The position numbers and the translations under genes are program-made. 64,000 nt of DNA from Oscillospiraceae bacterium Zagget12 (GTDB lineage: Bacteria; Bacillota; Clostridia; UBA1381): contig MSHM01000040.1 in NCBI GenBank assembly GCA_001941225.1, forward strand, positions 17,796 to 81,795, in the 5' to 3' direction. Below the pieces are notes generated by a model. That model ran no database searches, was not told the DNA's origin, and was given only the letters and a program-made list of their open reading frames with translations. The stretch's first letter is position 1. The number at the start of each line of letters is the position of its first letter. Of this stretch, positions 43,998-53,711 are shown in pieces.

Positions 43998-46160
43998 TTA
44001 TGCCTCCTTTATGGAAAGTGAAATTCGTTTTTTCTTCGCGTCAACCTCAAGCACGCGAACCTTTACAATATCGCCGACCGAAAGCACATCTGTGGGGTGC
44101 TTGATATATCTGTCGCAAATCTGCGATATATGAACCAGTCCGTCCTGATGCACGCCGATGTCAACAAACGCTCCGAAATCTATGACGTTTCGCACGGTGC
44201 CTGTCAGCACCATATCGGGTTTTAAGTCCTCCATTGACAGAATATCGCTGCGAAGTATCGGCTGCGGCAGCTCCTCGCGCGGGTCGCGCCCTTTCTTCAT
44301 AATGCTGTCGGCAATGTCGTTAAGGGTTATTTCGCCTATGCCGAGCCTTTCGGCAAGCTCGGCGGAGCTTACGCGGGAGAGCTTTTTCTTTAAATCGCTT
44401 ATATTTCCGCTTTGCACGTCCTCATCGGTATAGCCGAGGAATTTCAGCAGCTCCTCAGCCGCGGCATAGCTTTCCGGATGTACCGAGGTGTTGTCGAGCG
44501 GGTTGGCGCCGTCCGTAATTCTCAGAAATCCCGCGCATTGCTCAAACGCCTTCGCTCCGAGCTTGGGAACCTTAAGCAAATCCCTTCGCGTGTTGAATTT
44601 TCCGTTTTCCTCACGGTAGGTGATAATGTTTTTTGAAACGGTCTTGTTTATACCGGCGACGTATGCGAGCAGCGACGGCGACGCGGTATTGAGGTCAACG
44701 CCGACGCTGTTTACGCAGCTTTCGACCACTCCGCCCAAAGCCTCGCCCAATCGCTTTTGGTTCATATCGTGCTGATATTGTCCCACGCCTATTGATTTCG
44801 GGTCTATCTTCACAAGCTCCGCCAGCGGATCCTGCACGCGGCGCGCGATTGACACGGCGCTCCTCAAGGCTACGTCGTACTGCGGAAATTCCTCCGTGGC
44901 GAGCTTTGACGCGCTGTAAACGGACGCGCCCGCCTCGTTGGTCATAATGTAATAAACCTCTCTGTCAAGTCCCTTTAAAAGCTCGGAAATGAATATTTCG
45001 CTTTCCTTGGACGCGGTTCCGTTTCCTATTGAAATCAGGTTTACATTATTTTTCACAATCATACCGGTGAGCTGCTTTTTTGCTTTATCCTTGTCGTGAT
45101 GAGGGAGAGTGCAGTATACCACGCTTGTGTCAAGCACCTTGCCCGTTTCGTCAACCACGGCGACCTTGCAGCCCGTTCTGTAGCCCGGGTCAAACCCCAT
45201 TACGATTTTGCCCTTTATCGGCGGCTGCAGCAAAAGACCCGAAAGATTTTGATTAAATACCTTTATGGACGCCTCCTCGGCATTTTCCGTGAGCATATTG
45301 CGGATTTCGGTGGCTATGGACGGAGCTATAAGACGCTTGTAGCTGTCCGCGGCGGCACTTTTTACGTAGCGCGTTGACGGCGCCTCGATTTTCGGTGTGA
45401 GGCGGCGGAAAAGATAATTGTGTATCTTATCCTCGTCCATATCTATTTTAACCGAGAGAAAGCCCTCCTTTTCGCCGCGGTTGACAGCCAAAACCCTATG
45501 GTTGGCTATTCTTTTTATCGGCTCCGCGAAATCGTAATAAAGGCGGTATACGCTGTCCTCCTCGGCAGCCGCTTTTGACACAAGAAGTCCCTCGTTTACG
45601 GTTCTTGTTCTTATATCCTTGCGGTATTCGGCGTTGTCGCTTATGTCCTCGGCGATTATGTCCATCGCACCGGCTATTGTGTCCTCCGCTGTTTCAACGC
45701 CCTTTTCGGCATCGATAAAATCAAGCGCGAGGGATTCGATATTGTCGCCCCTGTTTTGCGCCGCGATAATCTCGGCTAACGATTCAAGTCCCTTTTCCTT
45801 AGCTATTGTCGCTCTCGTGCGGCGTTTCGGACGGAACGGACGGTATATATCCTCCAGCTCCGACAGCGTTGCGGCATTGTCTATAGCCGCGCAAATCTCG
45901 TCCGTGAGCTTTCCTTGCTCATTGATAAGACGTGAAATTTCCTCTTTTTTGTTTTCGAGATTACGCAGATAGTTAAGACGCTCGTATAAATCGCGCAGCA
46001 CCTCGTCGCTCAGCGACCCCGTAGCCTCTTTTCTGTACCGAGCGATAAACGGTATCGTATTGCCGTCGTCGATAAGCTTTACGGTGTTTTCCGCCTGAGC
46101 CTTATGCAGATTGAATTCCGACATAAGAAGTGAGATAATTTTGCTTTCAGAATTGCCCAT
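43998..46160 (-). CDS. tex: Tex family RNA-binding transcription accessory protein
   Basis: A 720-aa homologue of Tex/Spt6-like proteins. The N-terminal helical Tex domain runs to about 190. A YqgF/RNase H-like domain around 320-450 includes VMGFDPGYRTGCKVAVVDETG. Helix-hairpin-helix repeats follow (VGVDLNTASPSLLAYVAGI), and the C-terminal S1 RNA-binding domain is GTVRNVIDFGAFVDIGVHQDGLVHISQI. GGAGGA fixes the start at the Met at 46160 rather than upstream at 46220. Function in Clostridia is poorly defined; RNA binding is inferred from S1. Confidence 0.92.
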   Translation of the reverse strand: MGNSESKIISLLMSEFNLHKAQAENTVKLIDDGNTIPFIARYRKEATGSLSDEVLRDLYERLNYLRNLENKKEEISRLINEQGKLTDEICAAIDNAATLSELEDIYRPFRPKRRTRATIAKEKGLESLAEIIAAQNRGDNIESLALDFIDAEKGVETAEDTIAGAMDIIAEDISDNAEYRKDIRTRTVNEGLLVSKAAAEEDSVYRLYYDFAEPIKRIANHRVLAVNRGEKEGFLSVKIDMDEDKIHNYLFRRLTPKIEAPSTRYVKSAAADSYKRLIAPSIATEIRNMLTENAEEASIKVFNQNLSGLLLQPPIKGKIVMGFDPGYRTGCKVAVVDETGKVLDTSVVYCTLPHHDKDKAKKQLTGMIVKNNVNLISIGNGTASKESEIFISELLKGLDREVYYIMTNEAGASVYSASKLATEEFPQYDVALRSAVSIARRVQDPLAELVKIDPKSIGVGQYQHDMNQKRLGEALGGVVESCVNSVGVDLNTASPSLLAYVAGINKTVSKNIITYREENGKFNTRRDLLKVPKLGAKAFEQCAGFLRITDGANPLDNTSVHPESYAAAEELLKFLGYTDEDVQSGNISDLKKKLSRVSSAELAERLGIGEITLNDIADSIMKKGRDPREELPQPILRSDILSMEDLKPDMVLTGTVRNVIDFGAFVDIGVHQDGLVHISQICDRYIKHPTDVLSVGDIVKVRVLEVDAKKKRISLSIKEA

Positions 46161-46239
46161 ATGTAATATCCTCCAAAAATTTAAGTGTCTTAATGAAATT
46201 ATTTTGTAACATAAATGCAAAATAATTTTAAATTATCTA

Positions 46240-46345
46240 TTCACAAATCGAAATATTTGTGATATAATAGTAACAACCACAACATATAGTATGCATTTGT
46301 GTTAAATTATAACAACATATGTGTAGGTTGTGGAAATATAACCTA
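46240..46345 (+). promoter_or_regulatory. Upstream promoter with operator-like palindrome and switchable hairpins
   Basis: TTCACA (46240-46245), 17 bp, TATAAT (46263-46268) with an extended TG. Between the boxes lies the 20-bp palindrome CACAAAT-N6-ATTTGTG (46242-46261), a likely repressor site. Downstream, CCACAAC (46277-46283) can pair with GTTGTGG (46327-46333), or TAGGTT (46324-46329) can pair with AACCTA (46340-46345); the two pairings exclude each other. This fills most of the 390-bp gap between tex and mraZ. No ORF follows before mraZ, so it may be a distal promoter for the mra cluster. Confidence 0.45.
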
Positions 46346-46428
46346 ATTAATTATATCCTATTTGGTTCAATTTTACAAGTAAAACCGGAAAATGAATGGG
46401 ATATATCGAAAAAAATGAAAAAAAGCTA

Positions 46429-46490
46429 TTGCGTTTTTGATTGATTTAGGGTAAAATGGAGTTAAAGGGAGCGAAAGGGAGCGTTTGGGA
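46429..46490 (+). promoter_or_regulatory. mraZ promoter and MraZ-binding repeats
   Basis: TTGCGT (46429-46434), 17 bp, TAAAAT (46452-46457). It is followed at once by four repeats in 10-bp phase: TGGAG (46457), GGGAG (46467), GGGAG (46477), TGGGA (46486). MraZ is known to bind tandem TGGG-type repeats spaced by 5 bp ahead of its own gene, so this is the probable autoregulatory operator, placed just after the start of transcription. Confidence 0.75.
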
Positions 46491-46551
46491 TTAAAAATGC
46501 TCAATTCGGCAAACCAAACCCATAAATCTATCAAAAGGCAGGTGACATATA

Positions 46552-46995
46552 ATGGTAAACTTTGTTGACGAATATCCACGTCAGCTTGATGAGCGCGGAA
46601 GAATCATTCTGCCTGCCAAAGTAAGGGAAAAAATGTCCGATACGGTATATGTCACTCGTTCTATGTCAGACAGATGTCTGCACCTATATACACAGGAGGA
46701 ATGGGACAAGATTTCGGAAAAAATCAATCAGCTCCCGACTGCTACGGATAGTAACGCGGCTGCGTTTGTGCGTTTGTTTTTCGGCAAAGCGACCAGCGCC
46801 GTTATAGACAAACAGGGCAGAGTGCCGATTGCAAAACGGCTGATGGAATATGCTCAGCTCAAAAAGGACGTGGTGCTTGTGGGCGCCAATACGCGTCTTG
46901 AAATATGGGACAGCGAGCAATGGGAGATCTATCAGAATAATCTTTCGGACAACATTATGATGGACGGAATACTGAAATACGGACTTAACATATAA
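46552..46995 (+). CDS. mraZ: Transcriptional regulator MraZ
   Basis: AbrB-fold DNA-binding regulator that sits first in the division and cell wall cluster and represses it. The product is 147 aa with two swapped-hairpin repeats: [25 protein letters not shown] and [23 protein letters not shown], each with the DxxGR core. GCAGGTGA is about 8 bp upstream. Its repeat operators are visible in the leader. Confidence 0.95.
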   Translation: MVNFVDEYPRQLDERGRIILPAKVREKMSDTVYVTRSMSDRCLHLYTQEEWDKISEKINQLPTATDSNAAAFVRLFFGKATSAVIDKQGRVPIAKRLMEYAQLKKDVVLVGANTRLEIWDSEQWEIYQNNLSDNIMMDGILKYGLNI

Positions 46996-47029
46996 CATAT
47001 TCCCGCAAATTTGTCTATGGAGGATTAAA

Positions 47030-47962
47030 ATGGAGTTTAAGCACATTTCCGTACTGTTTGAGGAGAGCATAGAAACGCTAAAGATAAAACCCGACGGAAT
47101 ATACGTTGACGGAACTCTCGGAGGCGGAGGTCATTCTCACGGAATTTTATCCGCCAATCAAAGCTGCCGCCTTATCGGCATAGACCGCGACAGCGAGGCA
47201 ATCGCCGCGGCAAAGAAAAGGCTTGCGGAGTTTGACGGCAGAGTTACCTATGTAAACAGAAATTTCGCCGAGATAAAGAGTATACTAAAGGAAAACGGAA
47301 TAGAGAAAATCGACGGCGCGGTGCTTGACCTCGGGGTCAGCTCGTATCAGCTGGATAATACCGAAAGAGGTTTCAGCTATATGCATAACGCCGCTCTTGA
47401 TATGAGAATGGATACATCATCGTCAAAAAGCGCGTATGATGTTGTAAACTCATATTCCTGCGAGGAGCTTACGCGGATTTTTTACGAATACGGCGAGGAA
47501 AAATGGTCAAAGCGCATTGCCGAATTTATCTGCGAAAGGCGAGCCGTTAAGAGCATAGAAACAACTTATGAGCTTGTAGATGTGATAAAAGCGGCGATAC
47601 CCCAAAAAGCGCGCGCTCAGGGCGGACACCCCGCAAAGAGAGTGTTTCAGGCAATAAGAATCGAGGTAAACGATGAACTCAGCGTGCTTAGCGGCGCGGT
47701 AAGGGATTTTATTTCGTGTCTGAATACGGGCGGAAGAATAGCCGTTATCACTTTTCATTCGCTTGAGGACAGAATAGTGAAAAAAGCGTTCCAAGAGGCG
47801 GCAAAGGGCTGTATATGCCCGAAGGAATTTCCCGTATGTATGTGCGGACGAAAACCGGAGATAAAAATAATTTCAAGAAAACCGGTGCTGCCGTCGCAAA
47901 GAGAGATAGAAGAAAATTCGCGTTCTAAGAGCGCAAAGCTCAGAATTGCAGAGAAACTTTAA
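47030..47962 (+). CDS. rsmH: 16S rRNA (cytosine-1402-N4)-methyltransferase
   Basis: SAM-dependent methyltransferase acting on C1402 of 16S rRNA (MraW/RsmH), 310 aa. [13 protein letters not shown], the SAM loop [45 protein letters not shown] and [12 protein letters not shown] are family hallmarks, and the C-terminus keeps [15 protein letters not shown] lies 8 bp before the ATG. Conserved second position after mraZ. Confidence 0.96.
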   Translation: MEFKHISVLFEESIETLKIKPDGIYVDGTLGGGGHSHGILSANQSCRLIGIDRDSEAIAAAKKRLAEFDGRVTYVNRNFAEIKSILKENGIEKIDGAVLDLGVSSYQLDNTERGFSYMHNAALDMRMDTSSSKSAYDVVNSYSCEELTRIFYEYGEEKWSKRIAEFICERRAVKSIETTYELVDVIKAAIPQKARAQGGHPAKRVFQAIRIEVNDELSVLSGAVRDFISCLNTGGRIAVITFHSLEDRIVKKAFQEAAKGCICPKEFPVCMCGRKPEIKIISRKPVLPSQREIEENSRSKSAKLRIAEKL

Positions 47963-47974
47963 GGAGAGATAGTT

Positions 47975-48475
47975 GTGGATTACGGAAATTTGGCGTACAA
48001 GCTGCCGGAGCAGTATGAAGAGCCGATAAAAAGAAAAAGACCACAAGCAAATAGAGTAAAGGTAGTTAAGAGGAATCGTGAACAAATGCTGAGCAGAAGT
48101 AAAAATATTCGTAGAATATGCGCTATTGTCGTAATAGCGGTGTCGGCGGGATTTATGATTTCCCAATTTGTAACCGTAAACGAAACCGAGCAGGAGGTCG
48201 CATCGCTGCAAAAGGAGCTTACGGAGCTTGAATCGGCGACCAGTCAGATGATTTTTGATTTGGAGCAGAGCGTGGACCTTTCCGAAATAGAAAAAGAGGC
48301 TACAACAAGACTCGGTATGCAAAGACCCGAAAAATATCAGACGATATATTTAAACGTGAAACAGGACGATATAACGGAAAAGACCGCATCGGAGGTAGAG
48401 GGCTTAGGAAACAGCATAGTGTCCGCGCTAAAGAAAATAGGCGGTAATATTGTACAGTTTTTCAGCATAAAATGA
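47975..48475 (+). CDS. ftsL: FtsL-like cell division protein
   Basis: A 166-aa bitopic membrane protein: a basic cytoplasmic N-terminus to about residue 46, one membrane span (about 47-66), then a leucine/glutamate coiled coil (about 68-105) and an extracellular tail. The sequence is weakly conserved, but topology, position between rsmH and the PBP gene, and the TRLGMQRPEKYQTIYL motif after the coil identify FtsL. It would connect with DivIC and activate septal wall synthesis. GTG start behind AAGGAGAG. Confidence 0.82.
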   Translation: MDYGNLAYKLPEQYEEPIKRKRPQANRVKVVKRNREQMLSRSKNIRRICAIVVIAVSAGFMISQFVTVNETEQEVASLQKELTELESATSQMIFDLEQSVDLSEIEKEATTRLGMQRPEKYQTIYLNVKQDDITEKTASEVEGLGNSIVSALKKIGGNIVQFFSIK

Positions 48476-48521
48476 TAATAGACTGATTGATGTATAGCTA
48501 TTAAAAGGAATTGATAAATTA

Positions 48522-50789
48522 ATGAAACCATCATTAAATGAAATAAAAAAAAGAACCGTTATAATGGTGCTGATTGTAACCGCGCTGTTGGCGGCGCTTG
48601 TTATAAGAGTTGCCTACTGGCAGGTGATACGCGGCGATGAGCTTTCCGAAAAAGCGAGAGCGCAGCAGCAGGGCAGCAGCATCATAACGGCGTCGAGGGG
48701 AAACATATACGACAGAAACGGAAAGGTTCTCGCGGAAAGCGCCTCCGTCAACACTCTTATATGCAATCCCGAGGATATAAAGAATAACGGCAACGCGGAT
48801 ATTATCGCGTCCGAGCTTGCTCCCGTTATTGATATGGAAGAGGACGAAATAAAAAATCTGATAACCAAGAATTCGCGCTATCAGGTAATAAAAAAGCGTA
48901 TTTCAAATGAGGAAACAGAGGCTGTAAAGCAGCTGCTCGATTCCGATGTGAACGAGGAAATCGCGTCCGCGTTTACGGGTATTTATTTTGAAGACGACTC
49001 AAAGAGATATTATCCGTTTAACATAGCCGCGCATATTTTGGGCTTTACCGGTTATGACAATAACGGCATACAGGGCATAGAGCTTACCTTTGACGATGAG
49101 CTTATGGGGCGTAACGGCAGTGTGGAAACAAATCAGAATGCCGACGGAACCACGCTCAAGGAGCAGCAGGAGGAATATTTAAACAGCGCCGCAAAGGGTA
49201 ATGACGTTGTCCTCACCATAGATGAAACGATACAGCATTTTCTGGAAAAGTATCTTGAAGAGGCGGTTGAGGAGAACGAGCTGAAAGAGGGAGCCGCGGG
49301 AATCGTTATGAATCCCAAAACGGGCGAAATACTCGCTATGGCTACAAAACCCGATTTTGACTTAAATTCTCCGTATGATATTGACCAGTTCCAAAAGTAT
49401 GCGATAGATTTTGAATATGAAACAGAGGAAAGCGACGACCCGAACGCCACTCCGAGCCCGACGGACGATCCGGAAAATCCGAGCGATGAATACATCGCCG
49501 CAATGCGTAATAAAATGTGGAGAAATAAAGCCATATCGGATACATATGAGCCGGGTTCCACGTTTAAGATAATCACAGCGGCGGCGGCTTTGGAGGAGCA
49601 CGTTGTGGATTTGGATTCCACATTCTACTGCCCGGGTTATAAGATAGTCGCGGACAGAAAGATAAGCTGCGCGAATACGAACGGTCACGGCGCGGAAACC
49701 TTTGTAGAGGGCGTTCAAAACTCGTGCAACCCCGTATTTATGGAACTCGGACTAAGACTGGGCAGCGATAAGTTTATGGAATATTTCACGGCGTTCGGTC
49801 TTACGGAAAAAACAAATATCGAGTTTGTGGGCGAATCGTCGAGTATTTATTATCACGACACGATGAGCGAAGTGGATATTGCGACAAGCTCGTTCGGTCA
49901 AGGCTTTCAGGTGACTCCGATACAGCTTATCACGGCTGTTTCGGCGGTAATAAACGGCGGCGAAAGAATGCAGCCGCAGATAGTTAAAGAAATAAGAAAT
50001 TCAAACGGCATCGTAAAGAGCTATGAGCCTGAGGTTGTGAGCAGGGTAATATCGGAGGAAACCTCTCAGACGATGAGAGAAATACTTGAATCCGTAGTCG
50101 CGCTGCCGAATGCCACTGGCAAAAACGCCTATGTGAAAGGCTACCGCATAGGCGGAAAAACGGGAACGTCGGAAAAGGGAAACCGCGACGAGGGCAAGCG
50201 TATAGCCTCATTTATAGGCTTTGCTCCGGCTAACGACCCGGAAATAGTCTGCTTGATTATGCTTGACGAGCCTCAGGTTGACAATAAATACGGCGGAACC
50301 ATTGCCGCTCCGATTGCCGGAGAATTAATAGAGGACATTTTGGATTATCTCGGATTCGAGAAACAGTATACCGAGGACGAAGAGGCTGAAGTTAAGACAG
50401 AGGTTCCCGACGTGCGCGATGTTTCCGTAGCCGATGCAAAAGCTATGATTACCGACAGTAATTTATATGTAACCGTTAAGGGCAGCGGCGACACGGTCGT
50501 TGACCAGCTGCCAAAGCCGGGAGTAATGCTTGCGGAGGAATCGACGGTTATTTTGTACACGGAGGAATTGGAAGAGGAGGAAACCGTAACGGTGCCGAAT
50601 CTGAAAGGAATGTCCGTAAGCGACGCGAAATATACTCTTGAGCTTAGAGGATTGAATTTTGAGGTCGCGGGAGCCGGACACAGCGAGGCGGGCGGCGCGT
50701 ATGCCGTAAACCAGAGCATAGAGGCGGGAGAAAAGGTAGCGCCCGCGACCGTCATAGGCGTAGAATTCCGCCAGGTGACTTCGGATTAA
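48522..50789 (+). CDS. ftsI: Septal/sporulation penicillin-binding protein (FtsI/SpoVD type) with PASTA domains
   Basis: Class B transpeptidase anchored by one N-terminal span (about 12-30), 755 aa. Active-site motifs are all present: Ser346-x-x-Lys349 (STFK), SCN at 401-403 and KTGT at 546-549. Two PASTA domains of about 65 residues each close the protein (VPDVRDVSVADAKAM, then VPNLKGMSVSDAKYTL). A low-complexity acidic/Pro/Thr insert (about 303-325) precedes the catalytic core. Two PASTA repeats resemble vegetative PBP2B, while SpoVD usually has one; which role it plays cannot be told. Works with FtsW, encoded downstream. Confidence 0.92.
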   Translation: MKPSLNEIKKRTVIMVLIVTALLAALVIRVAYWQVIRGDELSEKARAQQQGSSIITASRGNIYDRNGKVLAESASVNTLICNPEDIKNNGNADIIASELAPVIDMEEDEIKNLITKNSRYQVIKKRISNEETEAVKQLLDSDVNEEIASAFTGIYFEDDSKRYYPFNIAAHILGFTGYDNNGIQGIELTFDDELMGRNGSVETNQNADGTTLKEQQEEYLNSAAKGNDVVLTIDETIQHFLEKYLEEAVEENELKEGAAGIVMNPKTGEILAMATKPDFDLNSPYDIDQFQKYAIDFEYETEESDDPNATPSPTDDPENPSDEYIAAMRNKMWRNKAISDTYEPGSTFKIITAAAALEEHVVDLDSTFYCPGYKIVADRKISCANTNGHGAETFVEGVQNSCNPVFMELGLRLGSDKFMEYFTAFGLTEKTNIEFVGESSSIYYHDTMSEVDIATSSFGQGFQVTPIQLITAVSAVINGGERMQPQIVKEIRNSNGIVKSYEPEVVSRVISEETSQTMREILESVVALPNATGKNAYVKGYRIGGKTGTSEKGNRDEGKRIASFIGFAPANDPEIVCLIMLDEPQVDNKYGGTIAAPIAGELIEDILDYLGFEKQYTEDEEAEVKTEVPDVRDVSVADAKAMITDSNLYVTVKGSGDTVVDQLPKPGVMLAEESTVILYTEELEEEETVTVPNLKGMSVSDAKYTLELRGLNFEVAGAGHSEAGGAYAVNQSIEAGEKVAPATVIGVEFRQVTSD

Positions 50790-50810
50790 AGTGATAGGGG
50801 GAAAGATATA

Positions 50811-52247
50811 ATGTTAGCGAGTGAACTTCTCGGAGAAAAATGGCTCGACGAGCATAATGATATAGATATAACGGGCATCGCGTATGACTCAAGGAATGTT
50901 ATGCCGGGCAACGTGTTTGTTTGCATAAAGGGTTTTGAAACGGACGGGCATAAATACGCGCAAATGGCTGTTGACAACGGCGCGGCTGTTATAGTGGCGC
51001 AGGATAAGATAACTGTTGACGTCCCCGTGTGGTACGTTGAGGATTCCAGAGTGGAAATTGCCGAAATGGCTTGTAAATATTACGGAAATCCGTCGAAGAA
51101 TTTCAAGCTTATAGGCGTTACCGGCACAAACGGCAAAACAACGATAACCTATCTTATAAAAAGCATTATCGAAACCGCCGGTATGAGAATAGGCGTAATA
51201 GGAACAAATCAAAATATTATAGGCGACAAGGTGCTTGTCACTCAAAGCACCACACCTACCACGCCGAACGCGCTCGAATTGCAGCAGCTTTTCGCGGAAA
51301 TGGCGGAGAGCGACGCGCAATGCGTTGTTATGGAGGTTTCAAGCCACGCGCTTGAGCTTGAAAGAGTACACGGCTGTCATTTTGATGTCGGTGTGTTCAC
51401 AAATCTTACGCGCGACCATCTTGATTTCCACAAAACAATGGAAAATTATCTTGCCGCAAAGGCAAAGCTCTTTGATATAAGCGACAAGGGCGTAGTAAAC
51501 TTCGACGACAACGGCGGAAAAACGATAGTGAAAAATTCCGAGTGCGACATACTCAAGGTAGGTCTTTCGGACGGCTGCGACCTAAGGGCGAAAAATATCG
51601 AAATATCCGCGTCCGGCTCTGATTTTGAGGTTGAATATAATGATAAGACCTATCCCGTTCATATAATGATACCGGGCAGGTTCAGCGTGTATAACGCGAT
51701 ATGCGCGATGGGCGCGGCGATTCAGCTGGGAATCGATATGGACACGATTATAAAGGGACTTGAAAACGCGACAGGCGTTATCGGACGTGTTGAGGTTGTC
51801 CCGACCGATACGGACTATACGGTTATAATAGACTACGCGCACACTCCCGACGGACTTGAAAATATCATAAGCACCGTTAAGGATTTTGCCAAGGGTGATG
51901 TAATAACCCTGTTCGGCTGCGGCGGTGACAGGGACGATACAAAGCGTCCGATTATGGGTGAAATTTCGGGTAAGCTGTCCGATTTCAGCATAATAACCTC
52001 GGATAATCCGAGAACGGAGGACCCTGTTTCCATTATAAACCAGATAGAAACGGGAATGAAACGCACAAGCGGGAAGTATAAGGTAATAGTTGACAGACGC
52101 GAGGCGATAGGATACGCGCTTGACAACGCGAAGAAGGACGACGTTATAATTCTTGCGGGCAAGGGACAGGAAACCTATCAGATAATAGGCAAGGAAAAGC
52201 ACGACTTTGACGAGCGCGTCGTTGTATATAAGCACCTTAATAAGTAA
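50811..52247 (+). CDS. murE: UDP-N-acetylmuramoyl-L-Ala-D-Glu:meso-DAP ligase
   Basis: ATP-dependent ligase adding the third residue of the peptidoglycan stem, 478 aa. The ATP loop is GVTGTNGKTTITYL. The specificity loop reads DNPRTEDP; the DNPR form is the recognised signature for meso-diaminopimelate over lysine, which agrees with dapF and dapL in this window. GGGGGAAAG lies upstream. A hairpin with a U-tract follows the stop before murF. Confidence 0.96.
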   Translation: MLASELLGEKWLDEHNDIDITGIAYDSRNVMPGNVFVCIKGFETDGHKYAQMAVDNGAAVIVAQDKITVDVPVWYVEDSRVEIAEMACKYYGNPSKNFKLIGVTGTNGKTTITYLIKSIIETAGMRIGVIGTNQNIIGDKVLVTQSTTPTTPNALELQQLFAEMAESDAQCVVMEVSSHALELERVHGCHFDVGVFTNLTRDHLDFHKTMENYLAAKAKLFDISDKGVVNFDDNGGKTIVKNSECDILKVGLSDGCDLRAKNIEISASGSDFEVEYNDKTYPVHIMIPGRFSVYNAICAMGAAIQLGIDMDTIIKGLENATGVIGRVEVVPTDTDYTVIIDYAHTPDGLENIISTVKDFAKGDVITLFGCGGDRDDTKRPIMGEISGKLSDFSIITSDNPRTEDPVSIINQIETGMKRTSGKYKVIVDRREAIGYALDNAKKDDVIILAGKGQETYQIIGKEKHDFDERVVVYKHLNK

Positions 52248-52252
52248 GCGAA

Positions 52253-52283
52253 AGGGCGGGTGAAATATGACCGCCCTGTTTTT
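52253..52283 (+). terminator. Intrinsic terminator-like hairpin between murE and murF
   Basis: AGGGCGG (52253-52259) and CCGCCCT (52271-52277) with an 11-nt loop, then GTTTTT. It stands inside an otherwise continuous gene cluster, so it probably attenuates rather than ends transcription, unless a promoter for murF lies in the short remaining gap. Confidence 0.65.
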
Positions 52284-52319
52284 GAGTAATTAAACAACGG
52301 GAGATGAATTATATTTACT

Positions 52320-53690
52320 ATGCAGACTATGACTGTTAAGGAAATAATAGACGCCGCGGGAGGAAAGCTCATCTCGGGCGACATAAATACGGAAATAAAG
52401 GGCATCACCACCAATTCGAGAGAAACCAAGGCGGGTTTTATGTTTATACCTCTCATAGGCGATAAATTCGACGGCCACGACTTCATAAACGCGGCGTTTG
52501 ATTTGGGTGCGGCGGCAGTGCTGACGCACAAGGAAACCGAGCCGCTTATAGACAAGACAATCGTAAAGGTGGAGGATACCCATAAGGCTCTCGGAGATAT
52601 TGCGAGGTATTACAAGGCAAAGCATAATCTTCCGACCGTCGCCGTTACGGGCAGCGTCGGAAAGACCACCACAAAGGATATGCTCCACAGCGTTCTTTCC
52701 GAGAAATATAATACCCTAAAAACGCAGGGGAATTTCAATAACGATATAGGACTTCCGCTGACCGTTTTCAATATTGAAAAGGAGAATGAGGCGGCTGTTC
52801 TGGAAATGGGTATGAATCATTTCGGCGAAATCGAATACCTTGTTTCAATCGCCAAGCCCGACGTTGCCGTTATAACAAATATCGGTCAGTCGCATATACA
52901 AAACCTCGGCTCGAGAGAGGGCATTTTCAAGGCGAAAATGGAGATTACAAATCTGTTCACAAAGGATAATACGCTTATCGTGAACGGCGATGACGATTTC
53001 CTCTCAAAAGCAAAGGGTATGGGTGAATATAAGGTCGTGTATTACGGCATAAAAAATCCCGAAAACGATGTGTACGCAAAGGATATAGAAAATAACGGTC
53101 TTGACGGAATACGATTTACAGCCGTGGTTGACGGCATAGAATATAAGACGGAAGTAACCGTTCCGGGCGAGCATAATGTGTATAACGCGCTTGCCGCGAT
53201 ATGCGTCGGACGCGAGTTCGGCGTTCCGACAGACGGTATAATCGCCGGAATAAAAAATTTCAAGCCCACAAAAATGAGAATGGCGGTCGAGGACTTTGAG
53301 GGAATAAAGATAATCAATGACTGCTATAACGCGTCGCCGGACTCGATAAAATCGTCGCTCGGCGTTCTGGGCGGAGTGGATAATATGAGAAGAGTAGCGG
53401 TTCTGGGCGATGTGTTTGAAATGGGTGATTTCGCCGCGCAGGCTCATTATTCGCTCGGCGCGGTCGTTGCGGAAAATAATATCGACCTTCTCATAACGGC
53501 GGGGGAGAATATGAAACACCTCGCGCGCGGCGCAATGGATAACGGCGTGAAAAATGTCATATCGTTTGATAAAACCCTTGAGGTGTGCAGCTATGTAAAA
53601 ACTGAAATAAAATCGGGCGACGCGGTGCTGATAAAGGCGTCGCGCGGAATGCACTTTGAAGAGGTGTATAACGCCATAACAGAAAAATAA
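52320..53690 (+). CDS. murF: UDP-N-acetylmuramoyl-tripeptide:D-Ala-D-Ala ligase
   Basis: Adds D-Ala-D-Ala to the UDP-muramoyl tripeptide, 456 aa. The ATP loop is VTGSVGKTTTKDML; AVLEMGMNHFGEIEYL and NDCYNASPDSIKSSL are family motifs. The start is uncertain: GGGAG is 16 bp from the ATG at 52320, and a second Met at 52329 is further away. The conserved sequence begins right after both. A possible terminator sits upstream. Confidence 0.95.
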   Translation: MQTMTVKEIIDAAGGKLISGDINTEIKGITTNSRETKAGFMFIPLIGDKFDGHDFINAAFDLGAAAVLTHKETEPLIDKTIVKVEDTHKALGDIARYYKAKHNLPTVAVTGSVGKTTTKDMLHSVLSEKYNTLKTQGNFNNDIGLPLTVFNIEKENEAAVLEMGMNHFGEIEYLVSIAKPDVAVITNIGQSHIQNLGSREGIFKAKMEITNLFTKDNTLIVNGDDDFLSKAKGMGEYKVVYYGIKNPENDVYAKDIENNGLDGIRFTAVVDGIEYKTEVTVPGEHNVYNALAAICVGREFGVPTDGIIAGIKNFKPTKMRMAVEDFEGIKIINDCYNASPDSIKSSLGVLGGVDNMRRVAVLGDVFEMGDFAAQAHYSLGAVVAENNIDLLITAGENMKHLARGAMDNGVKNVISFDKTLEVCSYVKTEIKSGDAVLIKASRGMHFEEVYNAITEK

Positions 53691-53711
53691 CGAGAGGAAA
53701 AGGATAGGGAA

